DNA of 64,000 nt from Lycium barbarum (taxonomy: Eukaryota > Streptophyta > Magnoliopsida > Solanales > Solanaceae): the NCBI RefSeq assembly GCF_019175385.1, contig NC_083347.1, forward strand, positions 123,450,124 through 123,514,123, written 5' to 3'. A program made the position numbers and the translations under genes. Of this stretch, positions 50,001-61,000 are shown piece after piece; within the stretch, counting starts at the first letter, position 1, and each line of letters opens with the position of its first letter. The notes below the pieces were generated by a model. The model was not told where the DNA came from, did not search any database, and was given only the letters and a program-made list of their open reading frames with translations.

Positions 50001-50508
50001 AATCTCTCTCCTTCCTTATTAATTTATGCAATGTTTTTCGTTTTTCAAAATTCAAATATGCGAACTTTGATCAATATTTTGAAATGCGTGTTTTCATCAT
50101 ATTGACATGAGAATAAGTAATTTATGATACTTATCGTACAGGTTTTGAATATCCAAAATTTTAATTTTAAAATATTAAGTTGATCTAATTTAATTTTAAG
50201 GAAGTGATATATTTTAAGTGGTTATTAAAGCTAATGCATATAATTAAATGAGGTGACATATTTTAAGTGGTTAACTTATCTACGTAATGAGTATTTGAAA
50301 ACATGCACAAAAGCTTTTTCGAAATTTGAGCCAAAAGTATCTTATAAAAACACTTTTTCATGTGTTCGTATACTCAATCGGAACATATCATAATTCAAAT
50401 ATCTAAATAAAATCTATTGACAAATTTAAGGGGTTATCAATATATTAGCCTAAAAACATCATCACGATCATGTAAGAATCCTAAATGGACATCTATAATT
50501 GAATAAAT

Positions 50509-51115
50509 GGAAAAGGACATAATTACCCTCGAACTATTTGAAATAAAGCAAATATACCCTCCATTTAAAAAATCTTTCTTCCCTGCTGATCTTTTAAGAA
50601 ATGTCGGAAGGTTCTATCAATTCACTTGAAATTTGGTTTGCGAGAAAATGTCATTGTGGACTCGATGCTCTAAATGTGACAGCTTGGACTGATCCCAATG
50701 TTGTGAGAATGTTCTACAAATGTCCAAGATCCAAAGTAAGTTGGTAAACTTATACCAACCAACAGTCTATAGTTGGTAACCCAAGACAGAATTTCGTAAC
50801 CAAACTTCAAAAATCTTCAAAATCCTAATCCAGCTGAAGAAATATCCCTTTTTCGTAATTTTTGAAGTGTTAAGTGTGAAATGAGGAGTAAATCATTTTA
50901 CCCCTTTAATGAGGAGTGAATTACACGGGTTACATTTATGTGTCAGTGGGTTAATGAATCTTTTTACACGTCAAATGTCTAGTCAGATCTCGTGGCAAGC
51001 CGTTAAAAATAAGGATATTTGTGATCCTTAGACCGCAAGGTCTCTTTTGTTATCAAAACCAACCGGATTATGTGTTCTATTTCGAATAGTTGGAGGATAA
51101 TTTTAATCCTTTTCC
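50509..51115. mobile_element. Inverted-repeat DNA element with captured exon
   Basis: Ends GGAAAAGGACATAATTACCC and (reverse) GGAAAAGGATTAAAATTATC continue as imperfect inverted arms to ...CGAACTATTYGAAATA. Between them is a GRF zinc-finger exon. No clean target duplication is visible. Homology to the CslG block stops inside its left arm at about 50566. Confidence 0.55.
50601..50735 (+). pseudogene. GRF-type zinc-finger exon fragment
   Basis: An ATG at 50601 opens about 45 codons with CHCGLDALNVTAW, then F-Y-K-C-P. This is the CxCG...W...R-x-FY-x-C pattern of plant GRF zinc fingers, which bind nucleic acid in known proteins. GTAAGT at 50736 looks like a splice donor and no second exon follows. 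It lies inside the inverted-repeat element and is best read as a captured or degenerate fragment. Confidence 0.6.
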
Positions 51116-51686
51116 TTTCAATCAATTCATGCTATGTAATTCCAATAATATAATAGCATGTGACTTGCCTTGTAATGATTGGCTATTAATTGAAAAAGGG
51201 TAAAGGGAATGGACATCCTTTTTTGGAGGCACTAATGTGGATACGTGGAGTCTTTTGGCACCCAAAGTTCATTGACTGTTCCTGCCCACAATATTTATAT
51301 ATATTTTTTTATAATCATGTGTTTAAGATTTACTACTTATTTAAATTTACGTTGTATAAGATTCATTTAAAAGAACTGATCTGATAATTTTTTTTCATTT
51401 TTAAGTTTGAATTCGAAATTTCTAATTAAGTATGAAAAACTCATATTCATCTCACCACATTACTCGATGATTGTTTATTGTAAACTTAACCTTAATCACT
51501 CTCCAATTTATTTTACAACAATAATGTTCAAAAGGGAAATTAGACAGCTAGATCATATGATCCCTTTGAATATCTGTATATTGAATTAGAGAAGCGTGAA
51601 AAACATTTTCAATTGATGACACACATAGGAGTATCCAGAGTTTCAGGAATGAGTGAATTATTACGAAGAGGTGAATTAAAAATTTA

Positions 51687-51946
51687 TACTCATCCCAATT
51701 ATGTGGCACCTTTCAGATTTCGAGATTCAAACAAGTCTTTTTTTTATCATAATATTTTCATATATCTTTTAAATATCTTGAATTTTCAATTATTGTGACT
51801 TATAGTACTTTTTACATAGTTTTCAAATATGTAAATTTTATTTCAAAAAATTTAAAGATTTCATGTCCGGATTCACTATCAAAATTAAACAGTTTGACTT
51901 TCGAATTTCGAAATATTGTGCCACATAAATTGGGAAAGAGGGAGTA
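51687..51946. mobile_element. CTCCCTC-type MITE
   Basis: Ends TACTCATCCCAATTATGTGG and TACTCCCTCTTTCCCAATTT (reverse) are inverted repeats followed by GGCAC motifs. The open frames across it are spurious. Confidence 0.6.
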
Positions 51947-52474
51947 TTTAACGAGTTTAACCTTTAATTTTTACCATGATCTACACAGATATACAAATTT
52001 GAGTGTGTCCGTTATCTTTTTTAATTTGTAATTACTTATATTCTTTTGTGGAGATTTTGGTTTAATCACTCCTTCAATATTCTTTTATGCTTTCATTAAT
52101 AAACACCAGACTCGGTTTAATTTTCTTTAAGAAGAAAATTTCTATTTGTTTGATATTCCTGCTCTCTTTTTGTTTTTTATTCAATTTAGAGAGGAAAAGT
52201 TCCTTTACGTAACAAAGAAAGTGACACTTAGCAATAGAAGTAGAAGAAAACATTACGTTTATATCAGTCCACCTTTGAGTGTGCTGTATGAAAGTGACGA
52301 TTAATGAAAGTGATAATAATTTTTCTCAAGATTGATTTGTCTTTTTGTTAGAAGTGTCTTAAAAAATATTTGTGTTTGAGTAAATAGCTTTAGGAGATGG
52401 TGAAAAGATTGGTACTAGTTATATGTCGTTTCATCCCCGCTTTCTAAAAAATGGTTAAGTATGAATTTGTTAAA
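51947..52474. other. Intergenic, nothing recognised
   Basis: AT-rich single-copy-looking DNA with no coding frame or RNA gene that I can support. Confidence 0.4.
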
Positions 52475-52486
52475 TACTCATGACTC

Positions 52487-52993
52487 GGGTTGTACAAACC
52501 AAATCAATAAATCGCACCAAATTAACAAATCGAACCAAATAGAAAAAAAAAATTGATTACTGGTTTGGTGTTGGAAAAAAAAACCCGATCATTATAGGGT
52601 TGGTTTGGTTTTAACTAAAAAAAAATCAAACCGACCCGATTATATGTATACTGCTTTTAAATTATTTTATACATAAAAATATTTAATAGAATGTAATATA
52701 TTAATATTTTCTTAAAAATTTTCATAATTTATGTATTCTTACATTCAGATTTGGACTTAATTTTGAGAAATGTTCCATATTTGAAGTCCATACAAAGAAT
52801 ACACAGAAAACCCAATAAGAAACTAAATGAAAATGAAAGGAAATGAAAACATATGTAATGTAACAAAAGAAAACTACGGCTACAATACATTTTCTCCTAA
52901 AATCAGAAACCATTTGCTCAATAATTTGATCTGACACAAATGGTTTGATCTGGTATTTAAAAATTCCAAACCAACCCGATCCATATACACCCT
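52487..52993. mobile_element. Transposable element of unclear class, 12-bp target duplication
   Basis: Flanked by the perfect direct repeat TACTCATGACTC (52475-52486, 52994-53005). Starts GGGTTGTACAAACC; reversed, its other end starts AGGGTGTATATGGATCGGG. The ends are only loosely inverted. The size of the duplication fits a retroposon or a Mutator-like element. No coding domain recognised. Confidence 0.7.
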
Positions 52994-53167
52994 TACTCAT
53001 GACTCAGATTGGTGAGATAGCAATCATTTTGTAAAAACATGTTTTCTTTACCGACGCACAAAGATCTTACTATGCAAAAATATTCCACGATTGAAGTAAG
53101 TTACTCGTTATGTTTCAACTTACATGCTTGAATCGAAACTGAAAAAAGATAGTAGAAAGTTTTTAGA

Positions 53168-53726
53168 GGCTGAATACATATACAGCCCCTTAAACTTGTC
53201 TCATTTTTTCAATTAGACACTTAAACTACACTTTGTTCCTATTGAACACTTGAATTTAATTAAAAATGTGTCAATCAAACACAAGTTGCTGACACCTCTT
53301 TTGAGAGCATGAAGTGCGAACTTCACCATCACTATTTTCTATTCAGTATGTATCAAATAAATATAAAAAAAGAAACAAAAAGTGAAAAAGGCAAAAGCAG
53401 GAAAATGTAATTCGCAAATAAGTTTGAACTGGGTAAGCCACATGTGTCCAATTTTAGCATATTTTCGTTTTCCAACCAAATGAAAACTTGAATAGAACTA
53501 AAGTTAGATACACTAAATTCCAACTTTATAAGAAGATCAACAACCAATTGGAGAATTCATACAAAAACTTATCTTGTTTATTGGGATCTCAAAACCAATT
53601 CTTCTTCAAGATTGGTTTATGCTCTTGCGATTTGATAATTGGGTCTTCTGAAACTGCCTCAACTCCTATTTAGGTGTCTAAATGAAAAAATAAGACACAG
53701 TTAAGGAGTTGTATATGCATTCAGTC
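53168..53726. mobile_element. MITE with about 50-bp inverted ends
   Basis: GGCTGAATACATATACAGCC and (reverse) GACTGAATGCATATACAACT extend as inverted repeats to TAGACAC. Flanks TTTTTAGA (53160-53167) and TTTTTAAA (53727-53734) look like an 8-bp duplication with one change. Confidence 0.72.
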
Positions 53727-54269
53727 TTTTTAAAACTTGCTTGCGGCTTTAAATATACTATAGTCATCTTAAACATATCATAACTCATAATATATCAATT
53801 TTTTGAAACGTGTAAAAAAATATGTCATCTAAATTGGAGGACTGTGATGACAAATCCACTAACGTCAGATTACATACTATAAATATTACACTAGTAAAAA
53901 ATATGTTGAGATAACTCCAAATTTAGATGGAGTTCGCAATTATCAATGTGATATGTGCTAACTTTCGACTCAGATAAATCTAGGAGCAAAGTTCTAGAAG
54001 TTCAATTGATGTGCTGAAGCAAGCTCCTAGAACTAATTCATTTTTAGCCAAGTGAAACATAGTTCTATTTTCTTGTCCTTATCTTCATTTCTAATAAAGT
54101 GGTGAGTAACTGGAATAGAAACGCCTAGAGATAGTAATAAAAATGAGTCAATTATAAAAATTAAACTATCATTTTTTTTACGAGTTCCACGAAATTTATA
54201 TTTTTTATGCTCATAAATATTCATTTTTGTCAATATAATTCTCATGACTTCCACATTCCTTTAATATAA

Positions 54270-54519
54270 TACTCTATTAGCTTCAATTTAAGTGTCTTAA
54301 TTTGATTCGATACAAATTTAAGAAATAGAAAAAAAACTTTTGAATCTTGATCCTAAATTAAAGATGTGTGTAATGTATTAAAATGTCATTTGAATCTTGT
54401 GGTTTTAAACTTGTCATGTAGAATGTTGAATTGTCAACTTATTAAATATAAAAAGATTCACTCTTTTTGGGACACACTAAAAAGAAAAATAAGATACTTA
54501 AATTAAAACGGAGAGAGTA
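54270..54519. mobile_element. CTCCCTC-type MITE
   Basis: Ends TACTCTATTAGCTTCAATTT and (reverse) TACTCTCTCCGTTTTAATTT are inverted repeats of this family. 250 bp, non-coding. Confidence 0.6.
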
Positions 54520-54983
54520 TTGAATCTAACCGAGCCCCGACACAAAGAACAAAAAATAAAATTAGTTAACAAAAACACTGAAGGTACATTTCTGTAAGCG
54601 CTTCTAAAAAAGAATTTGATCCACAAACATTGTGATGTTGACAAATCAACATCAAAATGCCAGCATTTAAGTTTTGATGTTGATATGGTGAAAATTATCA
54701 CCATAAGCATGCAAATCAAATGTTCAAATTTTCCCCTTTTGAGTGGGATGGTTGAGGTGTAACACTTATTTAATGATCATTATATATTAAGGATATTAGA
54801 CTATCGGCTAACATTTACAATTACTTGCAAATTTTAGACCATAGTTTACGTGTTATCATAAAAAATTTAATATGCTAAAAAAAAATCTTTAGACCGTTAT
54901 CTGAAACATCCATGTATTGCAAGAGAATTAAAAAAATCATTTATTAAACAGCTATTCCAAAAAAGAGACAACCAGTAAACATT

Positions 54984-55361
54984 GAGTCCGGAGCCAAAAT
55001 GGCTTATTTTTGCAACCATTAGACCAAAATAGGCTGTCTTTTTTTTTTATACCATAATGGGTATTTCGTTGGTTATCCAACGAAATACCCACACAAGCAC
55101 TGTTCATAGCCGGATTTTTTTGTTGCATTTCGCTACACTTGTAGCGAAATGCAACAAATATTTTTTTTATTTTTTTTTTTGCATTTCGTGAGTTAATCAA
55201 CGAAATGCAACAATTTTTTTATTTTTTTTTTGCATTTCGTGAATTAATAAACGAAATATGTGTTTTTTTTTTTTTTTTTTTGCATTTCGTGTATTAAAAA
55301 ACGAAATAGGATAAAAAAAAAAATCGTTCATATAAAAACGAAATTGGAAAATATATATATA

Positions 55362-55398
<37 letters not shown>

Positions 55399-56405
55399 CA
55401 TTTCGTTGGTATATCTACGAAATAGTAAAAAAAAAATTTGTATTTCGTTTATTAAAAAACGAAATATGAAAATATTTTTTTTTGTATTTTTGTATTTCGT
55501 TTATATCAAAACGAAATAGGAATACATATATATATATATTTCATATACCAATGAAATAGGATAAATATATATATTTTTTTTGTATTTCATTTATATAAAA
55601 AAGAAATAGGAAAATATTTTTTTTTTTGTTTATATACCAACAAAATATATATTCATATAAAAAAATAATATTTTCCAATTTCGTTTTTATATAAATGAAA
55701 TACATATATATATATATATATCGTATTTCATTGGTATATGTATTCCTATTTCGTTTTTATATATAAAATTATTTTCCTATTTTTTTATATAAACAAAATA
55801 CAAAAATACAAAAAACAAAATTCATATTTCGTTTTTAGATGAACGAAATAAAAAAAAATTCTTATTTCGTTTTTTAATAAACAAAAAAACAAATAGTTGT
55901 AAAGTCAAGACATAACTTTATTTTGAATATAAATATAATTCTAAAAAATATAGGGAGAAAAACTAGTTGTAAAGTCGTCAAACTTTAGATGGTCATAACT
56001 TTGCGCTCGGACGTCCGTTTTACGCGTTTTTTTTTTTTGAACTTGCGTATTTTTTCGAGATCTATGCGGACAAACGCCACAAGGCGGTTTGGCCGAGCCG
56101 ATTTTAAAAAAAAAAAAAACAGCTTTATCCCATTCAATTTCAATTTTCCCCCAAATTGGCGTGAAATTTTCAGTTTTATTTACTTATAAGATGATGATAC
56201 GCAATAGATTTCAACGTAAAAATCTTGGGGTAATGTAGTTGTGAATGTCAATTTTACTTCTGCAATTTCAATTTTTGAAAATAAAATTGACTAATTTTCT
56301 CGACATATAAAGTTGACTAATAAACGAAATACAAAAAAGAAAAAAAGAAAAAATATACTATTTCGTTGATATACCAACGAAATGCATCAACGAAATGCAA
56401 AATAA

Positions 56406-56441
<36 letters not shown>

Positions 56442-56502
56442 CAATTTCGTTTTGATATGAATGAAATAAAAAAAATCATATTTCAAATAAAATAAAAGAA
56501 AT

Positions 56503-56538
<36 letters not shown>

Positions 56539-56847
56539 TATGTATTTATTCCTATTTCATTGGTATATAAACGAAAAAAAATAATTATTTTCCTATTTCG
56601 TTTTTATATAAATGAAATACAAAAAATATATATATATATTTATCCTGTTTCATTGGTATATGAAATATATATATATGTATTCCTATTTCGTTTTTATATA
56701 AACGAAATGAAAATAAAATTATTTTCCTATTTTTTTATATAAACGAAATACAAAAATACAAAAAAAATTATTTTCATATTTCGTTTTTTAATAAACGAAA
56801 TACAATTTTATTTTTTTTACTATTTCGCAGATATACCAACGAAATGC

Positions 56848-56879
<32 letters not shown>

Positions 56880-57059
56880 TATGTATTCCTATTTCGTTTT
56901 TATATAAACGAAATGAAAATAAAATTATTTTCCTATTTTTTTATATAAACGAAATACAAAAATACAAAAAAAATTATTTTCATATTTCGTTTTTTAATAA
57001 ACGAAATACAAATTTTTTTTTTTTACTATTTCGCAGATATACCAACGAAATGCAAAAAT

Positions 57060-57103
<44 letters not shown>

Positions 57104-57495
57104 CCAATTTCGTTTTTATATGAACGAATTTATTTTTTTTATCCTATTTCGTTTTTTAATACACGAAATGCAAAAAAAAATATATATATATATATATAAT
57201 TTCTTATTTCGTTTTTTTATTCACGAAATGCAAAAAAAAAAAAATTGTTGCATTTCGTTTATTAATTCACGAAATGCAAAAAAAAATAAAAAAAAATTAT
57301 TGCATTTCGTTGATTAACTCACGAAATGCAAAAATAATAAAAAAAAATATTTGTTGCATTTCGCTACACTATGAACAGTGCTTGTGTGGGTATTTCGTTG
57401 GATAACCAACGAACTACCCATTATGGTATAAAAAAAAAAAGGCAGCCTATTTTGGTCTAATGGCTGCAAAAATAAGTCATTTTGGCTCCGGACTC
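54984..57495. mobile_element. Large foldback (Mutator-like) element
   Basis: Outer arms starting GAGTCCGGAGCCAAAATG are inverted and nearly identical for about 125 bp (54984-55110 and 57370-57495). The flanking direct repeat AGTAAACATT (54974-54983, 57496-57505) is a perfect 10-bp target duplication, in the Mutator range. Inside each arm lie many short palindromes of the form ATTTCGT(n)ACGAAAT separated by A/T and TA runs. The centre (about 55885-56330) is not palindromic. No transposase frame; all open frames are repeat artefacts. Confidence 0.86.
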
Positions 57496-57505
57496 AGTAA
57501 ACATT

Positions 57506-58042
57506 TCACCATAGTGCAAAGTCAAAGTTACAAAAGTGGAATTACCCAAATGAGTCTCACAGATCAAGGCAAGATTTGTGAAAAAGAAAAACAGCTTTCA
57601 ACCACAGGCCTTGACAAATGAAAGAGAGATCTATACTATTATCATCTCCACTTTTGACATATCTCTATACAAGCTGCTTCTTTCATGGAGAAACTAAACA
57701 ATGGTAAAGACAATGTTGCCAAAAAGCAGTTGGCCACAACAGCCGGCAAATGGTCACAATAACCTGCGATCGATCGAACTTGTAGAATTTTTACGACAGC
57801 ACAAATTACTTGTCAGTACATATCATCGACTCATCAAGCAGATAATAAGCGCGCTTCAATGCATCTCTAAATCATCTCCAAATGAAGCCAGAATATCGAG
57901 TTGAGCTATGCAGCTTGGACTTGAAACCGTTCATTTGGATGTGCTTGAGTTTCAAATCAGCACGGACTTTTATACTCGCGAGAAGCATAGAAGCTTCAAA
58001 CCTCATTTCTTGAGAGCCACGGGAGACTTCGAAACCATCCCA
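57506..58042. other. 3' flank of the agenet gene
   Basis: Higher-complexity sequence than the neighbouring repeats; part is probably 3' UTR of the minus-strand gene ending at 58043. No independent gene is supported. Confidence 0.45.
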
Positions 58043-61000
58043 TCATTTATTTACAGAAGATGTATGACGTTCCACGAACTTCCATGAAGGCCTTGCAGCA
58101 GCATTAGACACAGGTCCTCCGAACTCGAGCAGTCCTTTCAACCATTTAATTTTGTTTGCGAGTTCCTCCAAATCCAAAATCGCTGCCTCCGTCGAGTCAG
58201 AACCCATTGAATGTAACTGAACCCCATCACCCGTTCTGAATTTCTTCAAAGGACAACTCGAATAGTTAACTTTTTCAGTTGGCCCAGTGGTTTTCTCCGA
58301 ATCAACTCCGATACAGGAACTATTAGAACCTTTATCTAACAAACTGGATTTTTTTGCTGATTCGTCTCCCGTATGAGAACAAGAACTAATATATGACCGT
58401 ATGACTTTCTTTGATGTGTTCGTAGCCTCTTCTTGAGGATCAACAATCCGGTGTTTTGCTAACTCGAAAGTTTTAAAATCCCTCTTTTCATCAGAGGCTG
58501 GTGACAAGTTTGCAGATGAATGAGGAGAGAAAGAGAGACTTGGTGAAGATCCAGCTCTTGCTTGGCTGTCCCTTCTCCCTTCACCCATAGAATGTATTTC
58601 CAAAACTGGAAACCGACCAAGGGCTGCGATGATCATGACAAGCATATCAAAAAGTATGATGCAGGATATTCTTTTGTAGAAATAAATCTTGTTTTACGAA
58701 TAAAACAGATATACACATGAGAATTAGTTGAAGATTACGATAGAAATTCTGGAGAATCACTTGCAAGGCCAAAATCACATGAGGTTGGAGAAAGGAATCA
58801 ACGTGATAGTTTCTCCTTTAATGGATTCTTGACTCAACTCATTTGTCTCTCTGAATTATTAATCATTTGGCCTAAATGTGTTGGTTATTTCCTATGTTGC
58901 TCACTCTCAAATGCTGCAGCACCCGTGTCAGATCCACCAAAACTGCACTATTTTTTTTATTTTATTTTTGAAACTGGTAACTAAAAACTGCACTATTTAA
59001 AAAAAAAAAAAACTGCACTATTTTTTAAGGATTCAACACGCATCTAGCAGGATTTTTGATGAGTCCGAGCAATATAGGTTATTTCTTGATTCAAACTATT
59101 AATTTTCAAAATCACCTTTAATTATCATTTTCTCAAATAGTGACTACACATTTGATAAATAGAATAGAAATATTCTAATCCTCATGGGGTTCAAGCTAGA
59201 GCGTTAATTTTTATATACCAGTTTTGCGCTCATCAGTTTACACCTCTAGGAAGCTAAAGAAGTTCATAAAGTTTTTTTAGCCATTTCTTTCCCCCTTGAT
59301 TCCACCAAAAAATAAGGCACTAGAGCAACTATATTTAACTATGCACAGCAATTGGTACTCCCTCAGAGCATCTCAATTACGTTCTATCTGAGCAACCACA
59401 TGATATATTTAAAAGTTGTTTTATGTCTTGATTAAAAAGTTTTGTGAACAGCCAACGGAAGGAGTTAGTTTCATATTATAGTTACCGTGGTTGACAGGTT
59501 GAATCAGTTGAGCACATCGACGGACACTATCACCATCCTGCAATTTTCATGAAACAATTATAGGCAGAAAGAAAACTCCGCCTGTGTGAGCTCGCTCACA
59601 TTGCCGGTCCCAAGCCCGGATAAAGGAGGAGGGTTGCCGAGGGTCAATCGGAAACAGCCTCCCTACCCAGGTAGGGGTAAAGGTAGGGGTAAGGCTGCGT
59701 ACATCTTATCTTCCCCAGACCCCACTATTGTGGGATTACACTGGGTAGTGACCAATTATAGGCAGAAAGAAGCATCATAAAAACGGAGCTACACCAGAAT
59801 ACAATAGAAATAGCATTTTTTCCAACAATACGCCTGACGGTATTCAGAGGAGAACTCCTTTCAGAGGAGAACTCCTCGAGGAAAAAGATGCATTATCAAA
59901 AATTGCAAACAAAGACCAGCATCTTCTCTTTTTGGTTTCATTCTTTATTTACTCCTTTGGGGGGTTTCCTCATAGTACTTAACTAAACTACTAGAATTGA
60001 AATCTCAATCTGCAAAGCTATCCATTAAGGAAAATTTTATCCTTGTGAAAGTTTAATAATTATCTTTTAAATAGCCGAGAAATCCCCGAGGGACCGGCTT
60101 CGAAAAACTTTTTAAAATATTTAGAAAGTTTAAAAATTATTTTTTAAATGCGTCATCTCTCCACCCGTCTCCACTTAAATACGAGACTTTTGCCTGTGGC
60201 AGAGTTCGAACCCATGACATGGGCCTAACCGACATCACGCACCACGCTCTTACCACTAGACCAAAACCTTGGGGGCGAAATTTTAAAGACTATGTTTTAC
60301 CATATTATATATCATTTGTAGGGAGAGAGAAACATAATAAAAGAAAAACATATGAAAAGAGCAAAGGGAAGAACCTGAGATGTAGGCACAGTCCAACCAA
60401 AGTTTGGAGACCAATCTAAGGATGGGCGCAAATCCTTGAAAGAAACTTCATAAATTGCACCTTCACCCACAGGAGGTGGTGTCAATGCCATCTATGAAGA
60501 CAAAAACACAAGAATAGAATATTATTGAAGCAATTGTGGGAGAACAATTGAAGCTATTACTTTTTCACATTTGACAGAGTTGGCGGCATATTATTTTAAG
60601 CACTATCTTGGCATATCATTTTAGTCTGTAGGAAAGGGATTTTGGGTTAACCCATAAATCTCGATGTCTCAATAAAATTGCTGTGTGTCACCAAAAATAA
60701 AGATGCAGTTTGTCACTTCTAAAATACATAGTCCTCATAAGTCCATTTGATCATGTTGTGGATACTTAAAAAGAGAAAGTAACAGAAACTATTATGGGAT
60801 GTAATTATAACAGATGACCACAGCAGTACAGCTAACCAACCAGTACATCCGGAATATAACAGATATATTTACCTCAGCTTCACCGTTGCCAAATAACTTT
60901 GTCAAGTGCCCAGACCAATAACAGCCATTAGCCCACCAATCAACCAAATCACCCACCTGCCAATTACCATCAGCAACTACTGTAGCTTCAGAAATTGAAC

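Noticed and set aside
1..50566. Multi-gene biosynthetic cluster around CslG
   Set aside because: No P450, UGT, acyltransferase or terpene/sterol gene is visible; only CslG copies and transposons occur.
54984..57495. CRISPR-like or satellite array
   Set aside because: Modules are palindromes of varying spacing between inverted arms, not direct repeats with unique spacers.
57701..57904. 67-codon plus-strand frame downstream of the foldback element
   Set aside because: Probably antisense to the 3' UTR of the agenet gene; no domain or promoter seen.
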